This document shows, piece by piece, positions 1 to 6,112 of a stretch of 8,547 nucleotides of DNA; the stretch's first letter is position 1, and the number at the start of each line of letters is the position of its first letter. A model generated the notes under the pieces. It worked only from the letters and a program-made list of their open reading frames with translations, was not told the DNA's origin and did not search any database. The stretch comes from an uncultured Clostridia bacterium (GTDB lineage Bacteria > Bacillota > Clostridia > TANB77 > CAG-508). The position numbers were made by a program, and so were the translations under genes. The DNA lies in contig CANQTJ010000068.1 of assembly GCA_947626705.1 (NCBI GenBank), positions 1 to 8,547 on the forward strand, given 5' to 3'.

Positions 1-582
1 GTTTCAGTAAAAGATGCATCAAAAAACTTTGTAGTAGTAGCAATATTTGGAAAATATGGAATGGGGTTAAAAAATTTAAAAGCATTAATAACAGAATCTT
101 TTAATAATGCAAATTTTAAAGTAGAGATGACACAAGATATGCTAGATACAGTTTTAGCAAGAGTTGATAATACTTTTGATGATGAAACAGAAGCATGGAA
201 AGAATTAATAGAATTTTATTTCTTTGTACCAATGACAGAACTTATACAACAACATGAAGCTGTATTAGATAGACTAAAACAATTAGTAACTACATTATTT
301 GAAGGTAGAGAAAGCATTTTTGATAAACATTTTAATCAGTCTGTATTTGATAAGGGACAGTTTAGAGAAGAAATATTCCAATTACTTTCAGGTAATATAT
401 TTGCTTATCTTGCTTTTCTACATGACAATAATTATATTGATGATGACCAATATAATAAATCTAAACAAGGTGCTACTAAATTTCTTGAAGGATTATTTGG
501 AGTTGTTGAAGGACAAGTAGAAGCTGTTCAAGCAACAGGTGAATTAAATCAAGAATTAGCAAAAAAGGAATTATTTATGTAA
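1..582 (+). CDS. 3' part of an unrecognised alpha-helical protein gene
   Basis: The reading frame is open from base 1, so the gene is cut by the window edge. An ATG at 61 exists but has no convincing Shine-Dalgarno, so I treat it as an internal methionine. The visible 193 residues have no transmembrane segment, signal peptide or catalytic motif that I recognise. They are mostly predicted helix, rich in Asp/Glu/Gln/Phe (for example the FYFFVPMTELIQQHE stretch), and end in a charged helix finishing KKELFM. The stop is TAA at 580-582. A long hairpin with a T-run lies about 45 bases downstream and is the likely transcript end. Codon use and AT richness match folD and dprA, so I infer backbone origin. 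Function unknown; the coding call is secure because the frame is long and amino-acid-like. Confidence 0.75.
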   Translation, partial: VSVKDASKNFVVVAIFGKYGMGLKNLKALITESFNNANFKVEMTQDMLDTVLARVDNTFDDETEAWKELIEFYFFVPMTELIQQHEAVLDRLKQLVTTLFEGRESIFDKHFNQSVFDKGQFREEIFQLLSGNIFAYLAFLHDNNYIDDDQYNKSKQGATKFLEGLFGVVEGQVEAVQATGELNQELAKKELFM

Positions 583-627
583 TATAATTTAAGTCACGAT
601 ACAAAAAATAATGAGTTAGTTTTTTTG

Positions 628-682
628 AATGTACCAAATGGAATGGACACTAAAAAAAGTGTCTTCCATTGGGTACATTTTT
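628..682 (+). terminator. Long hairpin, probable terminator of the upstream gene
   Basis: The arms AATGTACC-AAATGGAA-TG-GACAC (628-650) and GTGTC-TTCCATT-GGGTACATT (659-679) pair almost completely around an A-rich 8-base loop. A short T-run follows at 678-682, and a run of eight T lies just before (619-626), so the element is roughly symmetric. The stem of about 20 bp is long for an ordinary terminator. A small inverted-repeat element or a regulatory hairpin is the alternative. Confidence 0.6.
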
Positions 683-688
683 GTATAT

Positions 689-826
689 ATGAAAGATAAA
701 TTACATTTAGATAATTGTTTAACATTTAAAGATGTTCAATGCGAAATAAAAAATGTACTTGACAAAGGGTACATTCCATTTGAAAATCACTTCCTTTTTC
801 CGAGATTTTATGATAAAATGTTATAA
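689..826 (+). other. Doubtful 45-codon ORF, possible gene remnant
   Basis: The frame opens inside the hairpin at 629, but that start would lie in the stem. The first usable ATG is at 689 and has no Shine-Dalgarno. The peptide (MKDKLHLDN... to FYDKML) has a protein-like composition, with a hydrophobic/aromatic FENHFLFPRFY end, but I do not recognise it. Within it, 752-758 AATGTAC and 769-775 GTACATT form a perfect 7-bp inverted repeat around a TTGACA, echoing the outer stem of the hairpin at 628-680. It is either the tail of a decayed gene or non-coding. I see nothing else in 583-871. Confidence 0.15.
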
Positions 827-871
827 AACAAGAGTTAGAAGAATGATGCAACAAGCGATAATTATCAAATA

Positions 872-899
872 TTGAATATAATAATTACAGATTTATAAA
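872..899 (+). promoter_or_regulatory. Candidate promoter for folD
   Basis: TTGAAT (872-877) and TATAAA (894-899) are separated by 16 bases, which would start transcription about 50 bases before the folD start codon. In such AT-rich DNA near matches arise by chance, so this is only a candidate. A second TATAGT lies a little downstream without a good -35. Confidence 0.4.
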
Positions 900-957
900 G
901 AAAGTTAATAAAATATAGTAATTGAATAGTAAATAATAAAGAAAAGAGGTAATAATA

Positions 958-1815
958 ATGGCAGTATTAATTGATGGAAAAGAGTTAGCAAAAAAGATAA
1001 GAAGTAATTTAAAAATAGAATGTGAAGAATTAGGAAAAAAAGGCATTAAGACAAAATTAGCAGTAATAATGGTAGGAAATGACTCAGCATCAAAAGTTTA
1101 TGTAAGGAATAAAAGTAAGGCATGTGAAGATGTTGGAATAGAATATGAAGAACATTTATTAAGTGAAAATATTACTCAAAATGAATTAATTAATTTAATA
1201 AAAAAGTTAAATCAAAATAAAACTGTAAATGGAATACTTTTGCAAAGCCCAATACCTTCAAATTTAGATATAAATGAGGCCTTTAGAACTATTATACCAG
1301 AAAAAGATGTAGATGGATTTAATCCAATAAATGTTGGAAAATTAGTATTAAATCAAGATACATTTGTATCATGTACACCTTATGGAATTATGAAAATGTT
1401 TGAAGAATATAATATTGACTTAACTGGTAAAAATGTGGTAATATTAGGAAGGAGCAACATTGTAGGAAAACCATTAATACACTGTTGTTTAAATAAAAAT
1501 GCAACTGTAACAACTTGTCATTCTAAAACTCAGAATATAAAAGAAATTTCATCAAGAGCTGATATACTAATTTCCGCAATAGGAAAAGCACATTTTGTAA
1601 CAGAAGATATGGTAAAAGAAAATGCAGTTGTAATTGATGTTGGAATTAATAGAAAAGAAGATGGCAAAATTACAGGAGATGTAGACTTTGAGAATGTAAA
1701 GGAAAAAGCAAGTTATATAACACCAGTTCCAGGGGGAGTAGGACCGATGACAGTAGCTATGCTTATGAATAATGTTATTAAAGCCACGAGAAGACAAAAC
1801 GGAATGATAGATTAA
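958..1815 (+). CDS. folD: FolD: methylenetetrahydrofolate dehydrogenase / methenyltetrahydrofolate cyclohydrolase
   Basis: This cytoplasmic enzyme interconverts 5,10-methylene-, 5,10-methenyl- and 10-formyl-tetrahydrofolate with NADP, supplying one-carbon units for purines and formyl-methionine. At 285 residues it is full length for the family. The N-terminal catalytic domain shows the Tyr-x-x-x-Lys pair (Y48, K52 in VYVRNKSK), the LLQSPIP segment (Q96) and PEKDVDGF with the conserved Asp (D119). The Rossmann NADP domain has GRSNIVGKP (164-172), the IDVGINR strand (226-232) and the family signature TPVPGGVGPMT (255-265). The start is fixed by AGAGGT at 945-950, eight bases before the ATG. A terminator follows immediately, so folD may be transcribed alone. 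All key residues are present and nothing suggests loss of function. Confidence 0.98.
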   Translation: MAVLIDGKELAKKIRSNLKIECEELGKKGIKTKLAVIMVGNDSASKVYVRNKSKACEDVGIEYEEHLLSENITQNELINLIKKLNQNKTVNGILLQSPIPSNLDINEAFRTIIPEKDVDGFNPINVGKLVLNQDTFVSCTPYGIMKMFEEYNIDLTGKNVVILGRSNIVGKPLIHCCLNKNATVTTCHSKTQNIKEISSRADILISAIGKAHFVTEDMVKENAVVIDVGINRKEDGKITGDVDFENVKEKASYITPVPGGVGPMTVAMLMNNVIKATRRQNGMID

Positions 1816-1830
1816 TTAAATAAAATATAG

Positions 1831-1861
1831 AGGGACACCGTTATTTATGGTGTCCTTTTAT
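1831..1861 (+). terminator. Intrinsic terminator of folD
   Basis: GGACACC (1833-1839) and GGTGTCC (1849-1855) form a perfect 7-bp stem, extended by A-T/G-T pairs at 1831-1832, with a 9-base loop and TTTTA directly after. It sits 15 bases after the folD stop. dprA, 40 bases further on, must therefore rely on read-through or a promoter I cannot see. Confidence 0.85.
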
Positions 1862-1899
1862 GTGAGCATAGAAAATTATTAATTTAAAGGAGGAAAGAT

Positions 1900-2868
1900 T
1901 TGAAAGATTTAGAAAGTAAAAAATATTGGATATGGTTTAGTTTAATAAAAAAATTAGGAAGTAGAAGAAAATTAAAATTACTAGAATTATACAAAAATCC
2001 TGAACAAATATATAATTTAACAAAAGAAAAATTATTAAAAATTGATGGAATAGGAGAAGAAATAGCTAATAATATTATTAAGTCTAAAAATAAACAAATT
2101 TTAAATTATCATATTCAATATATGCAAAAGAATAATATTGATATTATTGACATTAATGAAGAAAGCTATCCACAAAATTTAAAGCAAATTTATGACCCAC
2201 CAATAAGCTTATATATAAAAGGAAATAAAGAAATTTTAAATAATAAAAATATAGGAATTGTAGGTTGTAGAGAATGTACAGAATATGGAAAAAGTGCGGC
2301 AAAATATTTTGCTTATAATTTATCAAAACAAAATATTAATATTGTAAGTGGATTAGCAAAAGGAATAGATAGTTATGCACATATAGGAAATTTATTTGCT
2401 ATAAAAGAATATAAAAATGATGTAAAAATTGAGACAAATTTTAATGAAGATGGTAACATTTATAAAGAAAAAGTTAATAATTATGGAAAAACTATTGCAG
2501 TTTTAGGTAATGGTTTAGATACTATATATCCAAAGGAAAATATTAAATTAGCTCAAAACATTATAGAAAGTGGAGGAGCAATTATTTCTGAATATCCTTG
2601 TGGTATTAAGCCAGATAAAATGAATTTTCCTGCACGAAATAGAATTATTAGTGGTATTAGTTTAGGAATAATTGTAGTTGAAGCAAAAGAAAAAAGTGGA
2701 ACTTTAATTACTGTAGATTTTGCTCTAGAACAGGGGAGAGATGTTTTTGTTGTTCCGGGTAATATTAATTCAATTAACTCTGTTGGAACTAATGATTTGA
2801 TAAAACAAGGAGCTAAGATTGTTACTAATTATAATGAAATTATGTACCATAAGCCTTCATACCTGTAA
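1900..2868 (+). CDS. dprA: DprA DNA-processing protein, C-terminus lost
   Basis: DprA binds single-stranded DNA and loads RecA onto it, chiefly during natural transformation; it is also widespread in non-competent bacteria. The TTG start is set by a perfect AAAGGAGG at 1886-1893, six bases upstream. An N-terminal helix-hairpin-helix-like part (IDGIGEEIANNI, 48-59) precedes the Rossmann-like core: IGIVGCRECTEYG (118-130), SGLAKGIDSYAH (150-161), AVLGNGLDTIYP (200-211), FPARNRIISG (243-252), KSGTLIT (265-271) and VPGNIN (285-290). Two oddities stand out. About 26 extra residues (roughly 168-195) lie between the GIDSYAH loop and KTIAVLG. After TNYNEIM the protein ends in eight unrelated residues, lacking the usual C-terminal winged-helix-like region. 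Sequence from about 2843 appears foreign, so I infer truncation by insertion or deletion. The core may still work. Confidence 0.93.
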   Translation: MKDLESKKYWIWFSLIKKLGSRRKLKLLELYKNPEQIYNLTKEKLLKIDGIGEEIANNIIKSKNKQILNYHIQYMQKNNIDIIDINEESYPQNLKQIYDPPISLYIKGNKEILNNKNIGIVGCRECTEYGKSAAKYFAYNLSKQNINIVSGLAKGIDSYAHIGNLFAIKEYKNDVKIETNFNEDGNIYKEKVNNYGKTIAVLGNGLDTIYPKENIKLAQNIIESGGAIISEYPCGIKPDKMNFPARNRIISGISLGIIVVEAKEKSGTLITVDFALEQGRDVFVVPGNINSINSVGTNDLIKQGAKIVTNYNEIMYHKPSYL

Positions 2869-2968
2869 TAGGGTATCTAGTTAATTTTTCTCTTGACTTA
2901 AATTCACCAGATACATCTAATGCATCTCTGATTGAAAAAACTATTATTTCATCTTTTAATTTTTTCAT
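2840..2968 (-). pseudogene. Truncated unknown ORF, third gene of the GIY-YIG operon
   Basis: Downstream of the GIY-YIG gene on the same strand an ORF begins with ATG at 2968 (MKKLKDEIIVFSIRDALD...) and runs 42 codons into a TAA that is supplied by the dprA side of the junction. The last residues (about TGMKAYG) look like the middle of a domain rather than an end, so I read it as a 5' fragment cut at the dprA junction. An in-frame extension to a methionine at 3025 would overlap the nuclease gene by 26 bases. The ribosome binding site is weak (GAGG-CAAGAG region). I do not recognise the family. It could alternatively be a complete small protein or a chance ORF. Confidence 0.4.
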
Positions 2969-2999
2969 TTCTCTTGCCTCATATAATCTATATTTTCTA

Positions 3000-3836
3000 T
3001 TAATTATCATTGTAGCCATAACCATCAGATTTCTTTGATAGCATGACTTTTTTCCAGTAATTTTCTCTTGAAATAATAAACTCTTTATCTGTTCCTATTG
3101 CATACCATTCTAATAATGTAAATGTAAAGTTTTTTCTAATATATTCATTATTTAATTGTAGCATTTCTTTATTACCACCATTTTTAGAATATATATAGCA
3201 ACTCCATCTTTGCCATATTCCTTCTTGCCCATAAGCACTTCCAATATATTTTTTTCCATTACTCCTATCAAATAACATATATATACCTGTTACATTTTCT
3301 AGTTTTCTTTTCCACTCATCTATATTATTATTTACTATTACTTCTAATTCTTGAAATGTTAAATTGATTTTGTTGTAACCTTCAAATGCAACTCCTTTAT
3401 ATGGTTTCTTTAATATTTCTACCACTTTCATATCTGCTAAAACATTTTCTGCATTTCTTTTTAGCTGTTGTGTAGTATTTTTATATTCTACTATAAGTCT
3501 TCCAATTAAGTTTTGATACTCAGAAACAGGAGTTAGGTCATAACCTACATTATTTGTTATTTCATAAAAGTTTGGTTTCTTACTTACTTCATATATTCCT
3601 GCAAAAACCCATTGTTCATAGCTCACAGTATAATACCTAACAAATGCAATAACTCTTTGCCTTGATAGAGCATCATTGTCACCTTTCCATGCAATCCAAT
3701 TTAGTAACCAGTTAAAATTTCTGTTCATAACTACTAATGGTTCATCATAACTATTAGATACCATAAATCTAACTTTGTAATTTTGTATCTCATTTTCTGG
3801 TATATTTAATATATCATTTAATAATATCTCTTTCAT
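3000..3836 (-). CDS. GIY-YIG nuclease-domain protein
   Basis: This is a likely DNA endonuclease of the GIY-YIG superfamily. The catalytic domain fills the C-terminal third: GIY (184-186), KKYIG (195-199), the arginine in WQRW (R210) and the metal-binding glutamate in RENYW (E258), all at family-like spacing. The first 170 or so residues form a separate domain (IAFVRYY..., WVFAGIYEVS, GRLIVEYKN, LTFQELEVIVNN) of the kind found before GIY-YIG in stand-alone bacterial proteins of about 270 residues. The 278-residue length looks complete, ending GYGYNDN. The start codon overlaps the stop of the upstream gene (ATGA, 3833-3836), with AAGGAG at 3846-3851, so translation is probably coupled. No methyltransferase gene is nearby, which argues against a plain type II restriction pair. 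A role in defence or mobile-element biology is inference. Confidence 0.85.
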   Translation of the reverse strand: MKEILLNDILNIPENEIQNYKVRFMVSNSYDEPLVVMNRNFNWLLNWIAWKGDNDALSRQRVIAFVRYYTVSYEQWVFAGIYEVSKKPNFYEITNNVGYDLTPVSEYQNLIGRLIVEYKNTTQQLKRNAENVLADMKVVEILKKPYKGVAFEGYNKINLTFQELEVIVNNNIDEWKRKLENVTGIYMLFDRSNGKKYIGSAYGQEGIWQRWSCYIYSKNGGNKEMLQLNNEYIRKNFTFTLLEWYAIGTDKEFIISRENYWKKVMLSKKSDGYGYNDN

Positions 3837-4588
3837 ATAAGTTTCTCCTTAATATCTTCAATTTTTTCCTTATATTCTATTATATAATTATATATTGGTA
3901 ATGCTAATTCATCAATTTTTAATTTACAATTAAAATTAGTATCTTTTTTTTGCAAGTCACTAATTGGAATATCTATATTTACTGTTGTTCCTAAAGATAA
4001 ATTTATTACATTTCTTGTTTCATTTTGTATATATTTGATGATTTTTTCTTCTTCATCTTTTAGGAGATTTAATTGTTTAATTTCTTTTATTAATAATCTT
4101 CCATTTCTAGTATAATCATCTGTATCTATATCTTTTCTCCATTGTCCTCCTAATATATTATAAAAATTTTTGTAGTATTCCTTATTAAAATTAGTTTTCA
4201 CATATTCTTTATCAAAATCTGCTATTTTTAATGTATTACCATAACTATCTCCAAGTTTGATATATGCACTAACATAATGTTCAGCTTTAATTTTTAATTC
4301 TTCTATTAAAGATGTAGGCTCTTGTTTGCTTACAAAATTCATACTGCTTACTTTTGTTAACTTATTCCATTGGTGTTTAACATCTGCAATCCAAATTTCA
4401 ATTCTAATATTGCTTTTATTTAGTCTAATTTCAAAATAATTTGTCCATTTCCAAACAACATTTATTGCATTTCCACCACCAAGTACAAATTCTCCTTTTG
4501 AATTATTTACAATATTTTCTCTTAGAACTTCTAATCTTTTTAATGTTTCATAATCATTACCTTCTCCAAATTTTTTTATAACTTCCAT
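3833..4588 (-). CDS. Unknown 251-residue protein, first gene of the GIY-YIG operon
   Basis: A soluble protein with no transmembrane segment or recognised motif. The best start is ATG at 4586-4588, with GGGAGGA at 4595-4601 six bases upstream; a TTG at 4601-4603 in the same frame overlaps that ribosome binding site and is unlikely. Visible features are a glycine turn LGGGNAINVVWKW near residues 35-48, a predicted beta region with IRIEIWIADVKHQW, and a lysine/glutamate-rich helical second half. It is translationally coupled to the nuclease gene by a 4-base overlap, so the two products probably act together: it could provide target recognition, regulation or protection from the nuclease. Codon use matches the rest of the AT-rich DNA. 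I cannot assign a family. Confidence 0.75.
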   Translation of the reverse strand: MEVIKKFGEGNDYETLKRLEVLRENIVNNSKGEFVLGGGNAINVVWKWTNYFEIRLNKSNIRIEIWIADVKHQWNKLTKVSSMNFVSKQEPTSLIEELKIKAEHYVSAYIKLGDSYGNTLKIADFDKEYVKTNFNKEYYKNFYNILGGQWRKDIDTDDYTRNGRLLIKEIKQLNLLKDEEEKIIKYIQNETRNVINLSLGTTVNIDIPISDLQKKDTNFNCKLKIDELALPIYNYIIEYKEKIEDIKEKLI

Positions 4589-4617
4589 ATTTTTTCCTCC
4601 CAATTATTTGTATATTT

Positions 4618-4646
4618 ATTGTACCACTAAATTAAATATTATTCAA
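4618..4646 (-). promoter_or_regulatory. Promoter of the GIY-YIG operon
   Basis: On the minus strand TTGAAT (4646-4641) is followed after exactly 17 bases by TACAAT (4623-4618). This places the start of transcription near 4611, about 23 bases before the start codon of the first gene, with the Shine-Dalgarno in between. Confidence 0.6.
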
Positions 4647-4789
4647 ATTGAAAATACGATGGTCATTTTAATGAATTTTATAAAGTTTTATCATTGAAAC
4701 TAAAACAAAGAAAAGAAAAAAATTTAATATTAAGTGATTCAAAATAAAATTCTTATAATGTAATTTAAAGTGTACTTTCACAAAGTGCA

Positions 4790-4830
4790 TAAAAAAAGCC
4801 ATATATCTAAATACTAGTTATATATATGCT
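4790..4830 (-). terminator. Orphan minus-strand terminator-like hairpin
   Basis: Read on the minus strand, AGC-ATATAT...ATATAT-GGCT (4830-4797) folds into a bulged stem and is followed by seven T (4797-4791). No minus-strand protein gene lies just upstream (to the right), so it would end either a non-coding transcript or one from a lost gene. The stem is AT-rich and weak. The gap 4647-5083 otherwise holds only inverted repeats and no gene that I can support. Confidence 0.4.
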
Positions 4831-4845
4831 AAAATACAACCCACC

Positions 4846-4898
4846 TATATAACAATAAAACATACTAGAACAACTAGAATACATTTATATGTTATATA
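4846..4898. repeat. Imperfect inverted repeat in the intergenic gap
   Basis: TATATAACA (4846-4854) and TGTTATATA (4890-4898) are perfect arms of 9 bp. Pairing continues imperfectly inward and includes CTAG (4865-4868 and 4874-4877). A second small hairpin, TGGTTTCAA/TTGAACCA (4911-4933), lies next to it. There is no T-run, so it is not an obvious terminator. It could be an operator, part of a structured RNA, or the relic of a mobile-element end. Confidence 0.4.
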
Positions 4899-5083
4899 AA
4901 TGAGTTTTAGTGGTTTCAACTGAAATTGAACCAGTGTTTTAACTAAAATTTTGTGCAAACAGTTATCAAACAATTATAAAAATGACACTTTTTATAGAAT
5001 TTTTTTAAATATTTTTAGATTTACTATTGATAAAATTTTATTATTTTTATAACAGTTATTTTATTTTATGGAGTTTTATTGTT

Positions 5084-5291
5084 ATGAGTAACAAAGAATT
5101 AAGAAAAGAAATTACAATGAAAAAACAGGAATAACTTATACTTTGGTAGGAGTTTAATATTTATCAAATTTAGTATATGTAGAAGCAGAAAACATAATTA
5201 ATGGAACAATTGAAAAAGGTATAGAAAAACTAAATCAAAAGACATACTAGAAAATGGAGATTTAATTGTACTATCAGTTCGTGTAACATAA
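5084..5291 (+). pseudogene. Decayed small ORF resembling the start of TnpV
   Basis: An ATG at 5084, with GGAG 11 bases upstream, opens a 16-codon ORF. In the neighbouring frame the text GITYTLVG appears, matching the conserved opening of TnpV-type small proteins of clostridial transposons (usually ITYTLVGDYYIP). It then continues past a TAA as YLSNLVYVEAENIINGT and, after another shift, as LENGDLIVLSVRVT before TAA at 5291. At least two frameshifts and two stops make it non-functional. The part after YLSNL does not look like TnpV, so it may be a fusion of two remnants. The tnpV identification rests on about ten residues. Confidence 0.35.
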
Positions 5292-5318
5292 ACGAATTCT
5301 CTTTTAAAAAATAGTATT

Positions 5319-5347
5319 TTGACAAACTTATGTAAATATGTTATAAT
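5319..5347 (+). promoter_or_regulatory. Consensus promoter of the membrane-protein cassette
   Basis: A perfect TTGACA (5319-5324), a 17-base spacer and a perfect TATAAT (5342-5347) give a strong vegetative (sigma-A type) promoter. Transcription would start near 5354, leaving a 5' leader of about 60 bases. CTCATTTGAG, just after the -10, is a short palindrome that could be an operator. Confidence 0.85.
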
Positions 5348-5412
5348 CTCATTTGAGGTTATTAACAATGTATTAAGTACTCAAAAAAATAATAATTTAA
5401 GGAGGAATAAGT

Positions 5413-5865
5413 ATGAGCAAAGGAAATGGAACACGGACAGTAAAAGGAGGAAACTTTTGGCTTGAGCTGAAAGAAATTCTGCAAGAGGGCATCAAAAATC
5501 AGTGGTTGGCTTTTAGGCGCAACATAGCTATTAATCTTGTTACGACTGTCATATTTTTTATGCTAATTTTCATAATCGCATCGATTATAGGAAAAATTGT
5601 ATTCAAAGTTGAGAACTGGTTAATCATAACTGTCATGAGCTCTGTCTTAGGAGCAATACCATTGCTGTTTACAGGCACGATTATAGTTAAAATCGTATAC
5701 AAGATTGAATCAATGTTAATATTAATTGAATTATTATTGATATTCATATTGGGAGTGTTGCTAAATCATTCCATTGATAACATCATACCTCTGATCGTCT
5801 TCAATCTGTACTTGCTTATTTCTTTGGTTAGCAATAAGTTGGTGGCGGAAAGCGAAGGAAAGTAA
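5413..5865 (+). CDS. Small four-helix membrane protein of unknown function
   Basis: This 150-residue protein has a hydrophilic N-terminus of about 36 residues (MSKGNGTRTVKGG..., no cleavable signal) followed by four probable transmembrane helices near residues 38-60, 70-95, 101-117 and 123-143, and a short acidic tail. Arginines in FRRN just before helix 1 suggest a cytoplasmic N-terminus. AAGGAGG at 5399-5405, seven bases before the ATG, sets the start. The gene has its own consensus promoter and a long terminator, so it is a one-gene unit. Its codons (GAG, CTG, CGC, GGC, ATC) are clearly less AT-biased than the neighbours', which suggests recent acquisition from another genome. I do not recognise a family. 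A transporter fragment, an immunity protein against a membrane-active peptide or a resistance cargo are all possible, none demonstrated. Confidence 0.8.
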   Translation: MSKGNGTRTVKGGNFWLELKEILQEGIKNQWLAFRRNIAINLVTTVIFFMLIFIIASIIGKIVFKVENWLIITVMSSVLGAIPLLFTGTIIVKIVYKIESMLILIELLLIFILGVLLNHSIDNIIPLIVFNLYLLISLVSNKLVAESEGK

Positions 5866-5892
5866 CGATCCATTAGTTAAAAAGCTCATAAC

Positions 5893-5940
5893 GGAAACGA
5901 GTCAGTAAAAGTAAATTTTGCTGACTTGTTTCCTATTTTA
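5893..5940 (+). terminator. Strong intrinsic terminator of the membrane-protein cassette
   Basis: GGAAACGAGTCAGTAAAA (5893-5910) pairs fully with TTTTGCTGACTTGTTTCC (5916-5933) around a 5-base loop, followed by TATTTTA. Two G-U pairs are valid only in the plus-strand RNA; in the minus direction they become A-C mismatches, so it works for the plus-strand gene. It abuts the end of the minus-strand fragment at 5938. Confidence 0.9.
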
Positions 5941-5989
5941 TTGTAAATAAAGACATATAAAAAATAAGCAAAAAAACATTATACATTGA

Positions 5990-6112
5990 CTTACCATATC
6001 TTCTGGCTTTAAATTTCCTAATTCTAAGCATAACACTATTGTATTATCAAAATCTATCATTTCTTTAACAATTTTAGGGTGTAGTTGACCACTTTCTAAT
6101 ATGTATCCATAT
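5990..6112 (-). pseudogene. C-terminal gene fragment fused to the amidotransferase 3' end
   Basis: In a different minus-strand frame from the amidotransferase, starting just where that protein stops matching its family, the sequence reads YGYILESGQLHPKIVKEM, then an Asp-Phe-Asp-Asn-Thr strand, then ELGNLKPEDMVSQ. It is open for about 40 codons of protein-like text and runs on to a TAA at 5938-5940. The pattern (acidic residue, hydrophobic strand, then a P-E-D/E-M turn) recalls small P-loop kinases or phosphotransferases, but this is only an impression. It has no start of its own. The likeliest explanation is a deletion that removed the end of the amidotransferase and the start of the next gene. 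Confidence 0.45.

Noticed and set aside
299..520. Plus-strand ORF of 73 codons inside the first gene
   Set aside because: It overlaps the long reading frame in another phase, is full of Ile/Leu as AT-rich shadow frames are, and has no ribosome binding site.
629..688. ATG at 629 as start of a 65-residue protein
   Set aside because: The codon lies in the stem of a long hairpin, has no Shine-Dalgarno, and the first 20 codons are the hairpin itself.
1567..1797. Minus-strand ORF inside folD
   Set aside because: Antisense shadow of a conserved enzyme gene; Cys/Tyr/Ser/His-rich composition and no start signals.
3833..3836. Possibility of a code in which TGA is tryptophan, given the extreme AT content
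   Set aside because: The 251-residue gene ends with TGA in a classical ATGA overlap and all tryptophans in the genes use TGG, so the standard bacterial code fits.
4589..4603. Upstream TTG start for the 251-residue protein
   Set aside because: The TTG overlaps the GGGAGGA that serves the ATG at 4588, so it cannot be the real start.
4911..4933. GTTTCAA/TTGAACC motif resembling the end of a CRISPR repeat
   Set aside because: Only one copy exists and no regularly spaced repeats or cas genes are present; it is a simple hairpin.
5499..5747. Minus-strand ORF inside the membrane-protein gene
   Set aside because: Antisense shadow of hydrophobic codons; no ribosome binding site.
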